DNA of 64,000 nt. Origin: Petrolisthes cinctipes (taxonomy: Eukaryota > Arthropoda > Malacostraca > Decapoda > Porcellanidae). Each line of letters starts with the position of its first letter. The stretch's first letter is position 1. The translations under genes and the position numbers were made by a program. Below the pieces are notes generated by a model. The model was not told the DNA's origin. It did not search any database and saw only the letters and a list, made by a program, of their open reading frames with translations. The stretch spans positions 351,001 to 415,000 of the forward strand of contig JAWQEG010001354.1 of the NCBI GenBank assembly GCA_033782935.1, read 5' to 3'. Shown in pieces: positions 21,470 to 33,254 of the stretch.

Positions 21470-22440
21470 AATAATGAAAGTTAAACATATGTGAGTTAAG
21501 AAATTCCATGTAAAATCCATATCACACTAATAAGTACACACACAAGATTCTCCTCACTTGCTTTTTATAAACATACCAATTTAATAAATACAGTTCCCTA
21601 CCACTTAAGAAACAAGATTTAATACATTATCAGAATCAAAGAAGTTTGTAACATTTAATTTTCTCATAAACATTAAGAGTTATATTTCCATAGGTATAAA
21701 CTTATCTCAACTATCCATGTGGGTGAAGAAGTCCATTATCTGTGTACCATTCATACTTACTTCATATACCACCCACGAGAGTGAGAAAAAAAAAAAAAAA
21801 AAAAAGAGATGGGAGAGTAATTTCTCTATACCGTACTTGACTGTCTAGTTTCAACACCACAATCTAGAGAGATGTCAGAGAGGGCAGCTCCTACAAAATA
21901 GTATATAATTCCGCTTTCCATGTGATAAGTAGATCTTTAATTAAGTAAATAAATAAATAAGAAGAGACTAAAACAACGTACAAACACTGATTGGGTTTAA
22001 CCTTAGATGTTTGTCAATTTCATATAAAAACTACTGATAGGTTGCTCGCCAAACAGGTATCTAATGTATAATATATTATAATATAACTTGCCTGCTTCAT
22101 TCCACTCAAAAAATGATGAACGCCTCCTTATACAGTACACTCTTCTCGGCTTTGGTGAGTCCGAGCGAGTGTATATCAGTGTTACAATCACTGTTTTTGG
22201 GGGGATAGTCTTTTCAACGGCCCCTCTCTCGTCCTCTTTTTTTTCTTTGTGTTGCCTGATTCTAGTTTTTCTCTTTGTTTTCTCTTATTATCCACATATT
22301 ATGTAATATTTATTTTATCTTTTCTGTCTCTTCTTGCCTGTCTAGCTCAAACAAAGCTTTTCCAATGATTTTGTCGTTATCTTCTTCAAAAAAGTGTACA
22401 TTTTTGCTAAATTGGCAATCCTGCTCTCTTCCCGTCGTCA
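21470..22440. other. Non-coding stretch
   Basis: AT-rich DNA right of the palindrome, with a 20-base A run at about 21786-21806. No gene seen. Confidence 0.5.
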
Positions 22441-22443
22441 CTC

Positions 22444-22537
22444 GTGCGCCTGGCACCTTCAAACCCCCACGCATGCGCAGTTGATGGGTTCCAGTGGCGT
22501 TCCACTTCCTACTGCTACACCGGCTTCCCGCCACTGC
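22444..22537 (-). promoter_or_regulatory. ETS/NRF1-like repeated module, copy 2
   Basis: Reverse-orientation copy of 1719-1790 with the same CACTTCCTACTGC and ACGCATGCGCAGTTGAT core. The flanks differ from copy 1 beyond the block. Confidence 0.4.
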
Positions 22538-22889
22538 GTACAGTGTTGCCATATACAAGAATACTTTCAAATTTTAGGCAAATTTTGTCCACACTTGGGA
22601 AATCGTATGAAGAATGTTCAATTAATAGCCCAGTTGAAGGGAAATTCAATAATTTAAAATTGGGATAAATAATTTTTTGATCACTAGACGAAATAACCTG
22701 ACCTAACCTACAATGTGGCTACCTTCGGGAACTAACTTAATGTCCTTCGAGACCTAACTTAATGTCCTTCGAGACCTTTTATAATAAAATAGATCCTGTG
22801 GATAGGAGCTAAAAGTATTCCGATTGGGTGGGTCAGGCGTATTATACACAACTGTCTGCTGAACCTTCCGTAATTTTGCCAACACTGTC

Positions 22890-23163
22890 CGCCCGACCGC
22901 ATATTATCCAAGTCTGGAAGGGTATGCTTCAGTGCTTGATTTGGTTAGGTTAAGGTTAGGTCCAGTTTAGGTTAGGTTATGTCAGGTTACATTATGTTCA
23001 ATACAGGTAAAATAAGCTGGGAAAGAGAATGAAACTATTTCAAAAATTATCCCATGGTTGGTTTTATCTTTATAACCCAAACGTTATTCTCCTTCCAACC
23101 GCCATGATTTTGGCCCAGCAGTAAGCGCTAGCCCTCCAGACTTGGATAATATGCCGCCCGACC
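22890..23163. mobile_element. Mutator-like MITE with 9-bp target duplication
   Basis: The 256-bp body at 22899-23154 has terminal inverted repeats of about 23 bp (GCATATTATCCAAGTCTGGA). It is flanked by a perfect 9-bp direct repeat, CGCCCGACC (22890-22898 and 23155-23163). Nine-base duplications are the signature of Mutator-like elements. It has no ORF. Its left half contains several TTAGGT units. Confidence 0.75.
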
Positions 23164-23433
23164 TCAGTTCGTCCCTCAGCTACAGAAATGTCCTATCTTA
23201 AAATTGAAATATCTAGCAAAGAATACATTTCCACAAGATAATTCCACTGAATATTGATAAAGGTAACCAAACCCTACCTAACCTAACCTATCCTAACCAG
23301 TAGTTCGCCGGCACAGATAATACCAATATTAGCTCACTTTTATTACATAAAGTGCAGTATATATTAGAAATGAATTCTTAAGGTATTCCTGTTCAAACGA
23401 TCTTTAGTAATTGCCATTTAAACCATAACTGAC

Positions 23434-23435
<2 letters not shown>

Positions 23436-23478
<43 letters not shown>
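23436..23478. repeat. (CT)n microsatellite
   Basis: About 21 uninterrupted CT units. A CA-rich stretch follows at about 23768-23840. No gene is seen in 23164-24330. Confidence 0.95.
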
Positions 23479-23481
<3 letters not shown>

Positions 23482-24336
23482 CAGTATTACCAGATCTCCA
23501 GGCTCCCATCACTACAGCAGAGTGGGACGAATTTCTGTTGCCGACTGTACAATTACAGCCACAATCAAATAACCACCGACACTTTCCTTCCATCATAGTA
23601 AATATATTGGTAATAAAGAACAACACGTGTATGATTCGCAGCACCTCATAATAATAAATAAGGGATTTGAAATGACGTAAAGTGTTGTATGAGTATATTT
23701 TGATATGATACTGATTTTTTTACACAATGGAAGGAATGTGTCGGTGGTTATTTGATTGTGGCTGTACAACACACACAAACACACACACATACACCATGTC
23801 TTTGTATGTGTACACAAACACACACACACACACACACACTCTTTCATAGCAAGCTCAGATTATCGCCTATGCATTTTCACATTCGCACACAAGCATAAGC
23901 AAATACTCCCAGCAATGGATCGTACTCCCACACACTTTTATACATGTACAGTTGAGCAAGTAAAAAGTGCAAAAAAAATCTAGCTGTATATGACAATCTC
24001 TTCACCGCCACTCAAAGTTCAGCCAATCGTGTTCCACCTTACATTGGCTTTGGGTTCCCAGTCATTCATTGATAAAGATACCAGAACTTACTACAAACAA
24101 CTCTCTGCTCGCCATTGAAAAAATAATATTTTATGACACTCGTGATCATTGTCGGAAAACACATCTAATAAACCTGTTAATTAAATAGTATTATGTATAG
24201 TATGAAATAATCGTATAACCATATTTACATAACGTGTTTATCATCAGTATATTGTGAGGCGAGACATTGATTTATATAACATCAATATGTGTGTTCAGTA
24301 ACAATGATCACAGCGTTTGGTTTGACACACTTATTA

Positions 24337-24540
24337 AGGGGAATCCCATTTGGTATTTTTCATTAACAAATCAGACCCAATTTGGTAATGAAAAATCTGT
24401 TTGGTAATAAATAATTATGATTTGGTATTGGACCTGAATGGTATATTACTCTTGCTTTAGTAATTTGGTAATGAAAAGTGCAGGTTGGTAATAAAAATTG
24501 AAGAGTTTGGTAATGAGGCCAATTTCAAATCTGGCAATCC
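24337..24540 (+). repeat. Irregular TTTGGTAAT motif array
   Basis: The word TTTGGTAAT or a one-base variant occurs about eight times at irregular spacing of roughly 20-40 bp, often followed by GAAAA or AAAA. The array ends where a hairpin MITE copy begins. Confidence 0.5.
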
Positions 24541-24543
24541 TGA

Positions 24544-24685
24544 AGGGGATAGTAGTGTGTTGGTAAATCTGGAGCAAGTGATTCCTCCAAAATACTCCAA
24601 GCAATAGGACACCATTATCTTATTCATGGGTTCTGTTTCCTAATATACTTTGGAGGAATCAAGGTACTCCAATGTACCAAGCGAC
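24544..24685. mobile_element. TTAA hairpin MITE, copy 2
   Basis: Starts GGGGATAGTAGTGTGTTGG, contains the facing TGATTCCTCCAAAATACTCC and ACTTTGGAGGAATCAAGG arms, and fades after AATGTACCAAGCG without a clear right TTAA, so it is 3' decayed. No gene is seen between it and 25670. Confidence 0.65.
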
Positions 24686-25670
24686 TGAACCAAACCTGGT
24701 GAAAATGTAAACTTACCATGTACAGAGAACATGACACTGCCTCGATGGTGTTGCTGTTTACTATGTCCACATCTGTACCACAAAGTACTCACACTCACCA
24801 ATGAAACATGTCATGTTGGTGTTGGTAAGTTTTATAACCAAGTCTATACCATCGACCTACTCGTGTAAAATGAACTGAAAATTATAGTTTATACGTAAAC
24901 TTTAAGTTAATGTATTGCTATAACCACACATCAACTCTAACATAAACTTTATAGGTGCACTGATTAAAAATAATTTTAGTGTATTTTACTGAGCCAAACC
25001 ATTTATTGAGAACAGAACCAAATACATGGTGATATTGTTATTGGTCAAGTTGGGGTTTGCAATATACCACTTGTCTTGTCTGGCGTCAATATATTCAGGT
25101 CCACGTCTCGTTTGTCTCCAGATAACTTTCCTTCTTTCATCCTTCTTTCTTTCTCTCTTGTTTTCGTTCTTCCTACAGTCACATTCCATCCACGTCCTCC
25201 ATCTCCTTTCCATCTCCTTCAGAAACAAAAGTGTTGTCTGTTACAACCAGAGTTAGTGTTATATCTTGGCTTGTTGATCATTATTTGTCTTGTTTTCATT
25301 ATCAGTACATAACAAGGTAAAGACACGAGCCATAATAAGTATGTAGGTGTTACTGAAGTTTGGAATTATCTGACATAGCAGTGAACCAAGTACAACTCTT
25401 GTCCGGGCCAAGTACCGTTTTTCTAACTGCTTAGTATAGGCCAGCGACAAGCAACACATCGTGAAGTTAATAACATTTCATATGTTACAGTATAATAATA
25501 TCTTCCTTAGACTCGTCCAACATTGTCATTGTAATATACTTATTATTATTCAACATTATTTCTCTTTCTCTCTCAGATTTCCTTCCTTCTCTTCCTTTAC
25601 TGTCCTCCTTTCATTATGCCTTTCATATCTCCTCTCAAATTCAGCAAACTTTCCTTCTACCTATAATTAC

Positions 25671-25671
<1 letters not shown>

Positions 25672-25729
<58 letters not shown>
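25672..25729. repeat. (CT)n microsatellite
   Basis: About 28 CT units inside a pyrimidine-rich region starting near 25560. Confidence 0.95.
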
Positions 25730-25733
<4 letters not shown>

Positions 25734-25882
25734 CACCTAGCCTTACCCAACATAACTGGAATCCTTATGACCTTTGGAAGGTTTTATGACCAAGAATACC
25801 GATACATTCTGACATAATATTATATTATACGAGTGTAAGGAATACGAACACATATATTTATCACAGATAACTATACTTAACT

Positions 25883-27126
25883 TACAGACCAATAGCTATT
25901 ACTTCCACTCTGGGTAAGGTATTTGAAATTGTAATCAATAATCACATAACTAAACATCTCGAAACCAATAAACTGTTAAACAATAAACAATATGGATTCA
26001 GGCACGGACGATCCACTGCCGATATACTCAGCTATATTACACATAACATTTTTCAGTCAATAGATCATCATGGTGAAACTCATACAATAGCTTTAGACAT
26101 CTACAAGGCCTTTGATAGAGTATGGCACCAATCCTTGGTATCCAAGCTTCCTAACTATGGTCTTACATCACTGGTCCCACATATTTCCTCATATCTCAAC
26201 AACAGGAAAATCCGTGTTATGATAGAAAGAATTTTTTCAACATTCCATTCCATTAATGCTGGCGTCCCTCAGGGATCAGTCTTGACCCCAACTTTGTTCC
26301 TTATACACATCAATGATCTCTTAAATGTCACTTACAACCCTATCCACTCTTATGCAGATGAATCAACACTTCATAGTTCATTCACACTTAATCTAACATT
26401 CGTTAAAACTGATGTTCTAAACTCCAAAACTAACACTGCAATCTCTTTAAATCAGGACTTATCCATAATCAACGAATAGGTACAGACAAATTTGGTCTCC
26501 TTTAATATTAATAAAACTCAATACATTCAATTTTCCAATAGTCAAATCCCTTCTGTATCACTCATAACTTTCAATAATACAAATATTCCTTTATCTTCAA
26601 GTATTAATATTCTTGGTGTATCCTTCAGTGCTAACCTCAGATGGACATCCTATGTTCATTCAATTGTTAAAAAGGCCTCGCCAAAGTTAGGTCTCCTTTA
26701 CAGAGTTCGTGAATTTTTCACTGAAGAGCAGTTAGCTGTAATTTATAAGAGTCATGTTCGTTTTCATATGGAATACTGCGCACCACTATGGAGTGGATGT
26801 GGGGAGGTGGCACTTAGGCTATTAGATAAAATTCAAATTAAAGCTGTACGAATTATCAATAACCCTCTAATCACAAATGAATTCCCTCCCTTACACATCC
26901 GAAAAAATGTTGCATCCCCTGCCTTATTTTATAGATATTATCATGGTAAATGTTGGGATGAGCTTGCCCTAATGGTGCCACCTCATGGCATCTTTCCCCG
27001 TGGTACCAGGTCAGCTGCTAGAGCCCAAGACTTTGCAATCTCTCCTCCCCAATGTAGAACCACTGCTTTTCAGATCTCATTTATTCCCAGAACCACTTCC
27101 TCAAAACTGCTTTCAACCAGTTTTTA
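25883..27126 (+). pseudogene. Truncated LINE reverse transcriptase
   Basis: One reading frame covers the RT palm through thumb and C-terminus, interrupted by a single TAG at 26477. Motifs in order are YRPIAITSTLGKVFE, NKQYGFRHGRSTADIL, DIYKAFDRVWHQ, NAGVPQGSVLTPTLF, SYADES and SINILGVSFSANLRW, then the C-terminal TRSAARAQDF and FIPRTTSSKLL. The catalytic YADD box reads YADE. The endonuclease is missing (5' truncation at about 25880). The motif style is Jockey/CR1-like, clade not certain. The 3' end runs into a duplicated tail at 27175-27330. Confidence 0.85.
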
Positions 27127-27174
27127 ATCCTCGGTCATTTAACTCCAACTGTTACAGACATTATATGAATGAAG

Positions 27175-27330
27175 GATGTCAATAGGCACATGGACTATAT
27201 TTTCATTGTTATTGTTTTTCCTTCCTTCTTTCTGATTCAATGAAAAAAAACAGATGTCAATAGGCACATGGACTTTATTTTCATTGTTATTGTTTTTCCT
27301 TCCTTCTTTCTGATTCAATGAAAAAAAACA
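27175..27330 (+). repeat. Two 78-bp tandem copies at LINE 3' tail
   Basis: Two near-identical 78-bp units each start GATGTCAATAGGCACATGG and end ATGAAAAAAAAC, immediately after the LINE stop region. They look like a duplicated 3' UTR/A-tail. Confidence 0.85.
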
Positions 27331-28105
27331 CCTGCATTTAACACGAAAATAGTAGCTTTGTGGTAACGGACCAAGAGTAGTCATGTTGGTAGGTATATAT
27401 GTAGGTATAAATGGGTAGGTAGGTATATTTAGATATATGTATGGAAGTAGGTAAGTAACTAGATATGCAGGTAGAAATATAAGAATACAAACTTAACCCT
27501 TACAACGTGGGTGTTTGCCGACAACCACAAGTGTGAGTGAGCGCGGGTGTCGACATTTGACGATGATATATTTTTCAAATATGCGCCTACTGACATAGTT
27601 GATTATCTATATAACCGAGGGGGTATGGGCCTAGGAGGGTTCCATGGTCACACCAGGCTTGTCTAGCAGGTGTAGCTTTGTCTCTAAACCCATGAGGATG
27701 TATTTTCAGCTCTCTGCTTTTGCGTTAGTTAACTTATACATACGTAAAAACGACAGTGACGTTATATTTTACATTGTGGTGTTGAAATATGTGATTCTGA
27801 CACATTACAGTCATGACATAATGAGAGTGTGGAATATGTCTTTGAAGTGGTCAGAGAAATGTAAATATGTGCATCATGTTGTCGTCATGCAAGGCTGACT
27901 ACCCGTCCTACAGATGTCCATATAGCCTAGTCTTCATAAGTACATCAGGAGACAGAGAAAAGTTTGTACTTTAATATCATATATCATTATTCATGTAGGT
28001 TTAGTGGTTTACACGCTATTAGCTGTCAAAGGTTTGTTTACGTTTTGTTAAAATATAGCCGTACTTCAGAGCAGCCAAGGTCCAATACAGCTGTGGGTAG
28101 AGGGT
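27331..28105. other. Non-coding stretch
   Basis: A TAGGTAGGTA-type stretch at about 27388-27470, then DNA without a recognisable gene. Confidence 0.5.
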
Positions 28106-28107
28106 AG

Positions 28108-28266
28108 AGGGGGTCGTACACACCTTTAATAAATCTGAAGACATTGATTGATCCAAATCATTCCAAGCAGCAGACCACCATTATTTTTGTTCATCTGGTC
28201 CTGTTTCCTGGCATACTTTAAAGGAATCAAGTTTCTCTATTGTACCAAAAGTGTGTTACCCCTTAA
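28108..28266. mobile_element. TTAA hairpin MITE, copy 3
   Basis: Shows the family's ATTCCAAGCAGCAGACCACC arm and CTGTTTCCTGGCATACTTT arm, and ends TTACCCC followed by TTAA (28263-28266). The left end is degenerate. Confidence 0.65.
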
Positions 28267-28360
28267 TGTCAATACTATAATTATATACCCTTTACCGCAA
28301 AATGCTTATCAAGTCCAGTTTCAATATTCAAGAACATTCATGGTGCATACGATGGTGTGG

Positions 28361-28412
28361 TACCAGTACGATGGCTCCATAAACAACAACAGAGCCATCG
28401 TACCAGTACCAG
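28361..28412. repeat. Strong stem-loop
   Basis: GTACCAGTACGATGGCTC faces its reverse complement GAGCCATCGTACCAGTAC across a loop of about 15 bases. It lies just upstream of a tandem array. Confidence 0.75.
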
Positions 28413-28467
28413 GCCATCGTCAACACCACGGATGTTCATACATACGGCCCCTTGTGACACCTCTGAT

Positions 28468-28701
28468 GACTGTTTATAGTGGAAAGTGTCGACAACACCA
28501 CGAGTTACAGTGTTCCTTTACCATATTATCCAGCCACACAGGTCTGACTGTTTATAGTGGAAAGTGTCGGCAACAACACGAGTTACAGTGTTCCTTTACC
28601 ATATTATCCAGCCACACAAGTCTGACTGTTTATAGTGGAAAGTGTCGGCAACAACACGAGTTACAGTGTTCCTTTACCATATTATCCAGCCACACAGGTC
28701 T
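28468..28701 (+). repeat. Three 78-bp tandem repeats
   Basis: Units start at 28468, 28546 and 28624, each beginning GACTGTTTATAGTGGAAAGT. The unit is a multiple of three, so a 205-codon frame (28148-28765) stays open through it, but this protein resembles nothing known to me and is probably not real. Confidence 0.9.
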
Positions 28702-29274
28702 CGTAGGTTCTTTGATCGACTGTACAGTCGACAGTCGGCCTCAGGAATTCCTACACACACTCTAGGCTTCAAGGGATCACAACACACAGAAAATATAAGT
28801 CTATGTAACTGCAACACAACGAAATAATAGGTTTGTTGTTTTGCAGTCACCGAGTCACTTGGTAGACCATTCAATGCAGTACTTTCACAATAATAATCTC
28901 GCTTCATGATGAGCCTGTGTACGAATTCCTGTGGCCAACTGTAGATATCTTTAGTGAGTAATTTTAAAGTACTGAGTGTGAGCATGTGTTGGTAGACTTG
29001 AAAATGGTGTGTATGTATGTACTGGTCTGTATGTACTGTGTATATATTTATATTCTTGTATTCATGTATTTAAGAATACATAATGCATGCTTATGTGTGT
29101 GCATTTGTAATAATAATAATAATAATATACGGTTTATTTGACATAGTGCAGCCCTAGGGCTAAAAATATATAGGGGTGAGACAATGTAAAAGAATGGTAT
29201 AGTGTGTGTTGTGACATACATATACATATAAATGTACAGGTACATATGGGATATTTATTTATTGTTAATAATAT

Positions 29275-30801
29275 TTACAATAGTAGATATTGGGCTGTTC
29301 TTGCCCTTAAGGGTTTTAATTTGTTGTAGCGACGGGTGGCCCTTAATGGAGGGGGGAGGGCTGGTGGTAGCAGCAGGCGATGGCCAGGTTGTGACAGTAG
29401 CCTCTCTTCAAACTTGGTCAGGTCATGACGGTACCTCTCCTTCAGTGAGGAAAGGTTTAGGGAGATTAACGCCTGTTGATAGGTGGTGTGGGCTGGTCCC
29501 AAAATGATCCTGCATGCTCTTTTCTGTACACGTTCCAGCCAGCACATCTGCGTGGTGTTTAGTGCAGATGACCAGGCAGGAGAAGCATACGTCAGTTTAG
29601 GGAGGATGAAGGTGGTGTAGATATCCCTCAGTTGTTGATGTAGGGCACCCAGGGATTTCATTGTTTTAAGCATGTGCAGCCTGTAGGTGGATGCCTGGAT
29701 GGTGATGGTGGTGTGCAGCTTCCAGTCCAGTTTGTTGTCGATGGTGCTCCCCAGTAGTTTGGTTGATTCCACTACATGAAGTGAGTGGGAGCCAATTGTA
29801 ACAACTTGTGGTGGGACTGGAGTTGTGGCTGTACAGACATGCATCACTACGGTCTTGTTTTGGTTGATGGTAACATGGTTCTCCCTTGTCCAGATTTGTA
29901 GGCTATCGAGGATATTTTGTAGAGGACTGTAGTTTGGAGAGTCGTTGTTGATGGTGATCCCTACAGTGCAGTCATCTACGTATTTCCAGTGATGTTGTGT
30001 GTCCATGAGAGCGTCATTTATTAGCATTAGAAAACATAGAGGCCCCATTTTGGTACCCTGGGGGATTCCACAGGTCTGGTGGTGGTGGTGGGTTAAGTTG
30101 GTGTTCTGGTACCGTGTGACCTGTCAGCGCCCACTCAGGAAGTCACACAGCCAGGAGATTAGATAGTCAGGGAGGCCCAGGTGTATTGCCTTATAAATGA
30201 CGGTAGTGTGGTCAACTAAGTCGAAAGCTTTCCTAATGTCAATGAAGGTTAGAGCGAGGGAGGTTTTGCGTTTGTCAAGATTCTGATGAATAAAATCAAG
30301 CAAACTGACAAGGCAATGAGTGGTGGAGGTTGATTTCATGTTGCCATATTGCTTCTTATTAATTTTTTCACAGATGGTGCTATAGGCCCAGCTGAAGATG
30401 AAATCTTCACAAATGAGACTTGGGATGGGAGTGATGACAATTGATCTGAGATCATTAAGTGTGGGAGGGTTAGGCAACTTGGGGATTGGTGTTATATAGG
30501 CGGTTTTCCATTCAGCTGGGCATTTACTTTGTTTGATGGAGGCATTGATTATTGAGGTGATGGGTACTGCTAGTTCTGGGGCAAATTCCTTATAAATTTT
30601 GAGGCAAGTCAATGGGGGTAGTGGATCATTTTTATTTGAGGCTAAGAAGCTTTTTGGCAACTTGAAATGTTTCAACAGTAGGAGGAGGGGAGGATTGGAG
30701 AAGGTACTCTGGTAGGAGGGAGAGGTTAAGTGAAGGAAAGCTTTGACAGATAGTGGCAAAATGGGTGTTAATCCTTTCTGCTGCCTCCTCCGCTGACACA
30801 T
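29275..30801 (-). pseudogene. LINE reverse transcriptase (CR1/L2-like)
   Basis: Two open pieces (30801-30124 and 30048-29275) lie in the same frame, split by a TGA and a short gap. Motifs are AEWKTAYITPIPK, NKKQYGNMKSTSTTHCL (normally QFG), LTFIDIRKAFDLVDH, then GTKMGPLCFLMLIND and the catalytic YVDD in HWKYVDDCTV, then LGSTIDNKLDW and the thumb. The C-terminal LTKFEERLL part is intact to the stop. Active residues are present but the stops make it non-coding today. Confidence 0.85.
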
Positions 30802-30876
30802 CGGCGAGACAATTAATAGGGTTTAGTTTCTTACCCTGGACAGAGGTCTCTAATCTTTGTGTACCACTGACTCGTG

Positions 30877-31872
30877 TTACTTTGGAGGAGATGGTGAATC
30901 TTGGTATGTCCTCTTGGCCTCACGAATTCCTCGTATGACTTGGTTCCTCAACTGTCGGTAGAGGGTTGTGTTGGTATAGAAAGCCTGGTTACGTTGGTCT
31001 AGGAGTCGCTTGATTCTGGGGGTAATCCAAGGGAGATCAGATGGATGTCTTTTGGATGTTTTGGGTGGGAAGAAATGGTGATAGGCTTCCATGACTGATG
31101 AGTGATAATTCTCCCACTTGATGTTGACATCTTCTGGTGTTATAACCTCCATCCATGGATATGTCGTAATCCACTGTCCGAACTGCCGTAGTGAAGAATC
31201 TGTGAGTGGTCGGTAGGTAGTGGTGGTAGTGCACACCCGTGGTAGGGAGGTGGTGGGGGTGGGAGACCACAGTATAGATAAGTGAGGGCTACGTCCCATG
31301 GGTCGGAGTGGCTGGGGAGGGAGGTACAGGTCCGCCATATCAGTCAGGATTAGATCAAGGGTGTTATGGCCATGGGTGGGGAAGTCCACTATTTGGCGGA
31401 GATTAAGATGGTCAGTTACGTCTCCCATGTCAAGTTCGTTGAAGTCGCCACATATAATCAACCTGCTGGAGGGTAATCTGGTTTTCAGGGTGTCGGCAGT
31501 GGTGATGATGTGGTCGATGAGTTGCGGGCTGGTGGGTGAGCATGGTGGATGGTAGGCAAGGCAGAGGATGACAGCTGCGGTGTGGCACGAATGACGGGTA
31601 GATGTGATTTTGACCCACATAGCCTCTATCTCCCTGGGGATTTCTACACCAAGGCTGCATGGGGACAGGTTCTCATGGGTGAACATCACTAAGCCACCAC
31701 CTCTACGGTCTGTCCTTAGGTGGTGAAACAACCTGTAATTTTCAATAACACATGTTTCGGGGACCACCTGCCATGCTTCTGTGATGGCCACTATGTCAGG
31801 GTTCACTGGCTTCACTGAGGTTATCACTTCATCTAATTTGTTGTTTAGAGATGTCACATTTGAGAGGAGCAC
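30877..31872 (-). pseudogene. LINE apurinic-like endonuclease
   Basis: The endonuclease nicks target DNA for target-primed reverse transcription. Motifs in order are SNVTSLNNKLDEV, PDIVAITEAW (catalytic Glu), RGGGLVMFTHENL, CGDFNELD, TLDLILTD and GRSPHLSILW, where the usual SDH is degraded (SPH). The following segment is the linker toward RT. It stops at 30877 before RT begins. The frame differs from the upstream leader at 31875-32111. Confidence 0.8.
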
Positions 31873-32262
31873 TGACGGAAGGTTATACCAGAGCCTTGAA
31901 ATTTCGAAGTGTTTATATGGTTTGTTTGGCTTCGGTTTGGGTGTTTCTTCTTCCGTTGGATAACAGGAATTGATTTCTGGACGCTTTGGCCTCCCCTACA
32001 TCCACGGGTACGAAACAGTCCACATTGCTTTAGTCTTGCAATGGTATCCAGTGTGGGGTAGCCAGTCTTTGGGCGAAGTTTGTAGAGTAGATGCGTAGCG
32101 TACCGACACATAGTTGCACTTCACAAAAAGTATCCACAATGTACTTGTAGAGTAGTTGATGAATAGTGAGATATGAGATGTGAGGGAGAGTAGTGGAGAT
32201 CAACAGCTGACCTTGGCTGCTCGGAGGAGCGCCTGGTGACACGTTTTGACCGTACAGAGCTA

Positions 32263-32837
32263 CTTGGTTTCATCCCCTTTCTGTTCAACTCTATGTTGCA
32301 AGAGATAATCAGTACTCTCAGTATTTGATATACACAACTGGTCATGTCTGGAACACTCTACCTCCATCCATCTTTCCCCTTTACTACGTAAGACTTATGC
32401 TCCTTCAAACGCAATGTGTCTAGGCATCTCGAACGAACTTATACATGATTTCGGAACTCATACAGTTCATCTCACAAGTAAGGATAATAAGCAAGCTTTC
32501 AGCCTTTAAATAGATAGATAGGTGTGTGTGTGTGTGTGTAGTGTGTGTTCTTGTGAGTGTAAATACATGCATGGATATACTGTACATCCATGGGGCAACT
32601 GACAGTGAGACGTGTGTAAAAGTTTGTTTTAACGCTTCCCAGCCAATAACGAGAACGGCAATAAACCCAGAGCTGTGGCAGGACAAGACTGACACACTAC
32701 ACACACACACACACATATACATGTCTACAGAGGACTCCACAAAGGACACACATATACGGGTAAACACAAACAACACACACACACACACACATATACATGT
32801 CTACAGAAGACTCCACAAAGAACAAACGTATACAGGT

Positions 32838-32872
<35 letters not shown>

Positions 32873-33132
32873 TCTATCTATCAAAAGGCTAAAAGTTTAC
32901 TTAATATCATAACTTGTGAGATGAAATGAATGAGTTCCAAAATAATGTATAAGTTCGTTCGAGATGCCTAGACACATTGCGTTTGAAGGAGCATAAGTCT
33001 TACGTAGTAAAGGGGAAAGATGGATGGAGGTAGAGTGTTCCAGACATGACCAGTTGTGTATATCAAAGACTGAGAGTACTGATTATCTCTTGCAACATAG
33101 AGTTGAACAGAAAGGGGATGAAACCAAGTAGC
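32263..33132. repeat. Inverted duplication of a LINE 3' end
   Basis: Arms of about 265 bp (32263-32528 and 32865-33132) are about 95 percent identical in opposite orientation. The right arm is part of a minus-strand LINE tail that continues to about 33250 (HVWNTLPPSIFPL, C-terminal RT motif). The loop is CA/GT repeat with two similar blocks of about 75 bp holding ACATGTCTACAGA-GACTCCACAAA. The right arm is probably the source because only it continues into coding sequence. Confidence 0.8.
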
Positions 33133-33254
33133 TTGGCAAGTGTTGTATGCTCTCCTGAAGGGAGGAAGCATACACTGAGAGAGTTTAGTGTGTCATTCTT
33201 ACAATTGATTAATAATAGTGTTTGATTCAAGACTGTGTTTATTGTTAACATGGT

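Larger units (their letters stand above)
29107..32250 (-). mobile_element. CR1/L2-like LINE, decayed but nearly complete ORF2
   Basis: Minus-strand non-LTR element. Its 3' end is a TAA-type microsatellite at 29107-29130, a usual CR1/L2-group tail. ORF2 runs from about 32242 (N-terminal leader with RTRGCRGG) through endonuclease and RT to 29275. It carries at least two frameshifts near 32105 and 31870, and stops at about 30877 and 30124. No target-site duplication was identified. Confidence 0.85.

Noticed and set aside
23756..23983. His-Thr-rich ORF at the CA repeat
   Set aside because: Microsatellite translation without further support.
28468..28701. CRISPR-like repeat array
   Set aside because: Direct tandem units without spacers in a eukaryotic genome.
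28148..28765. A 205-aa protein over the 78-bp repeats
   Set aside because: It starts inside a MITE and stays open only because the repeat length is a multiple of three.
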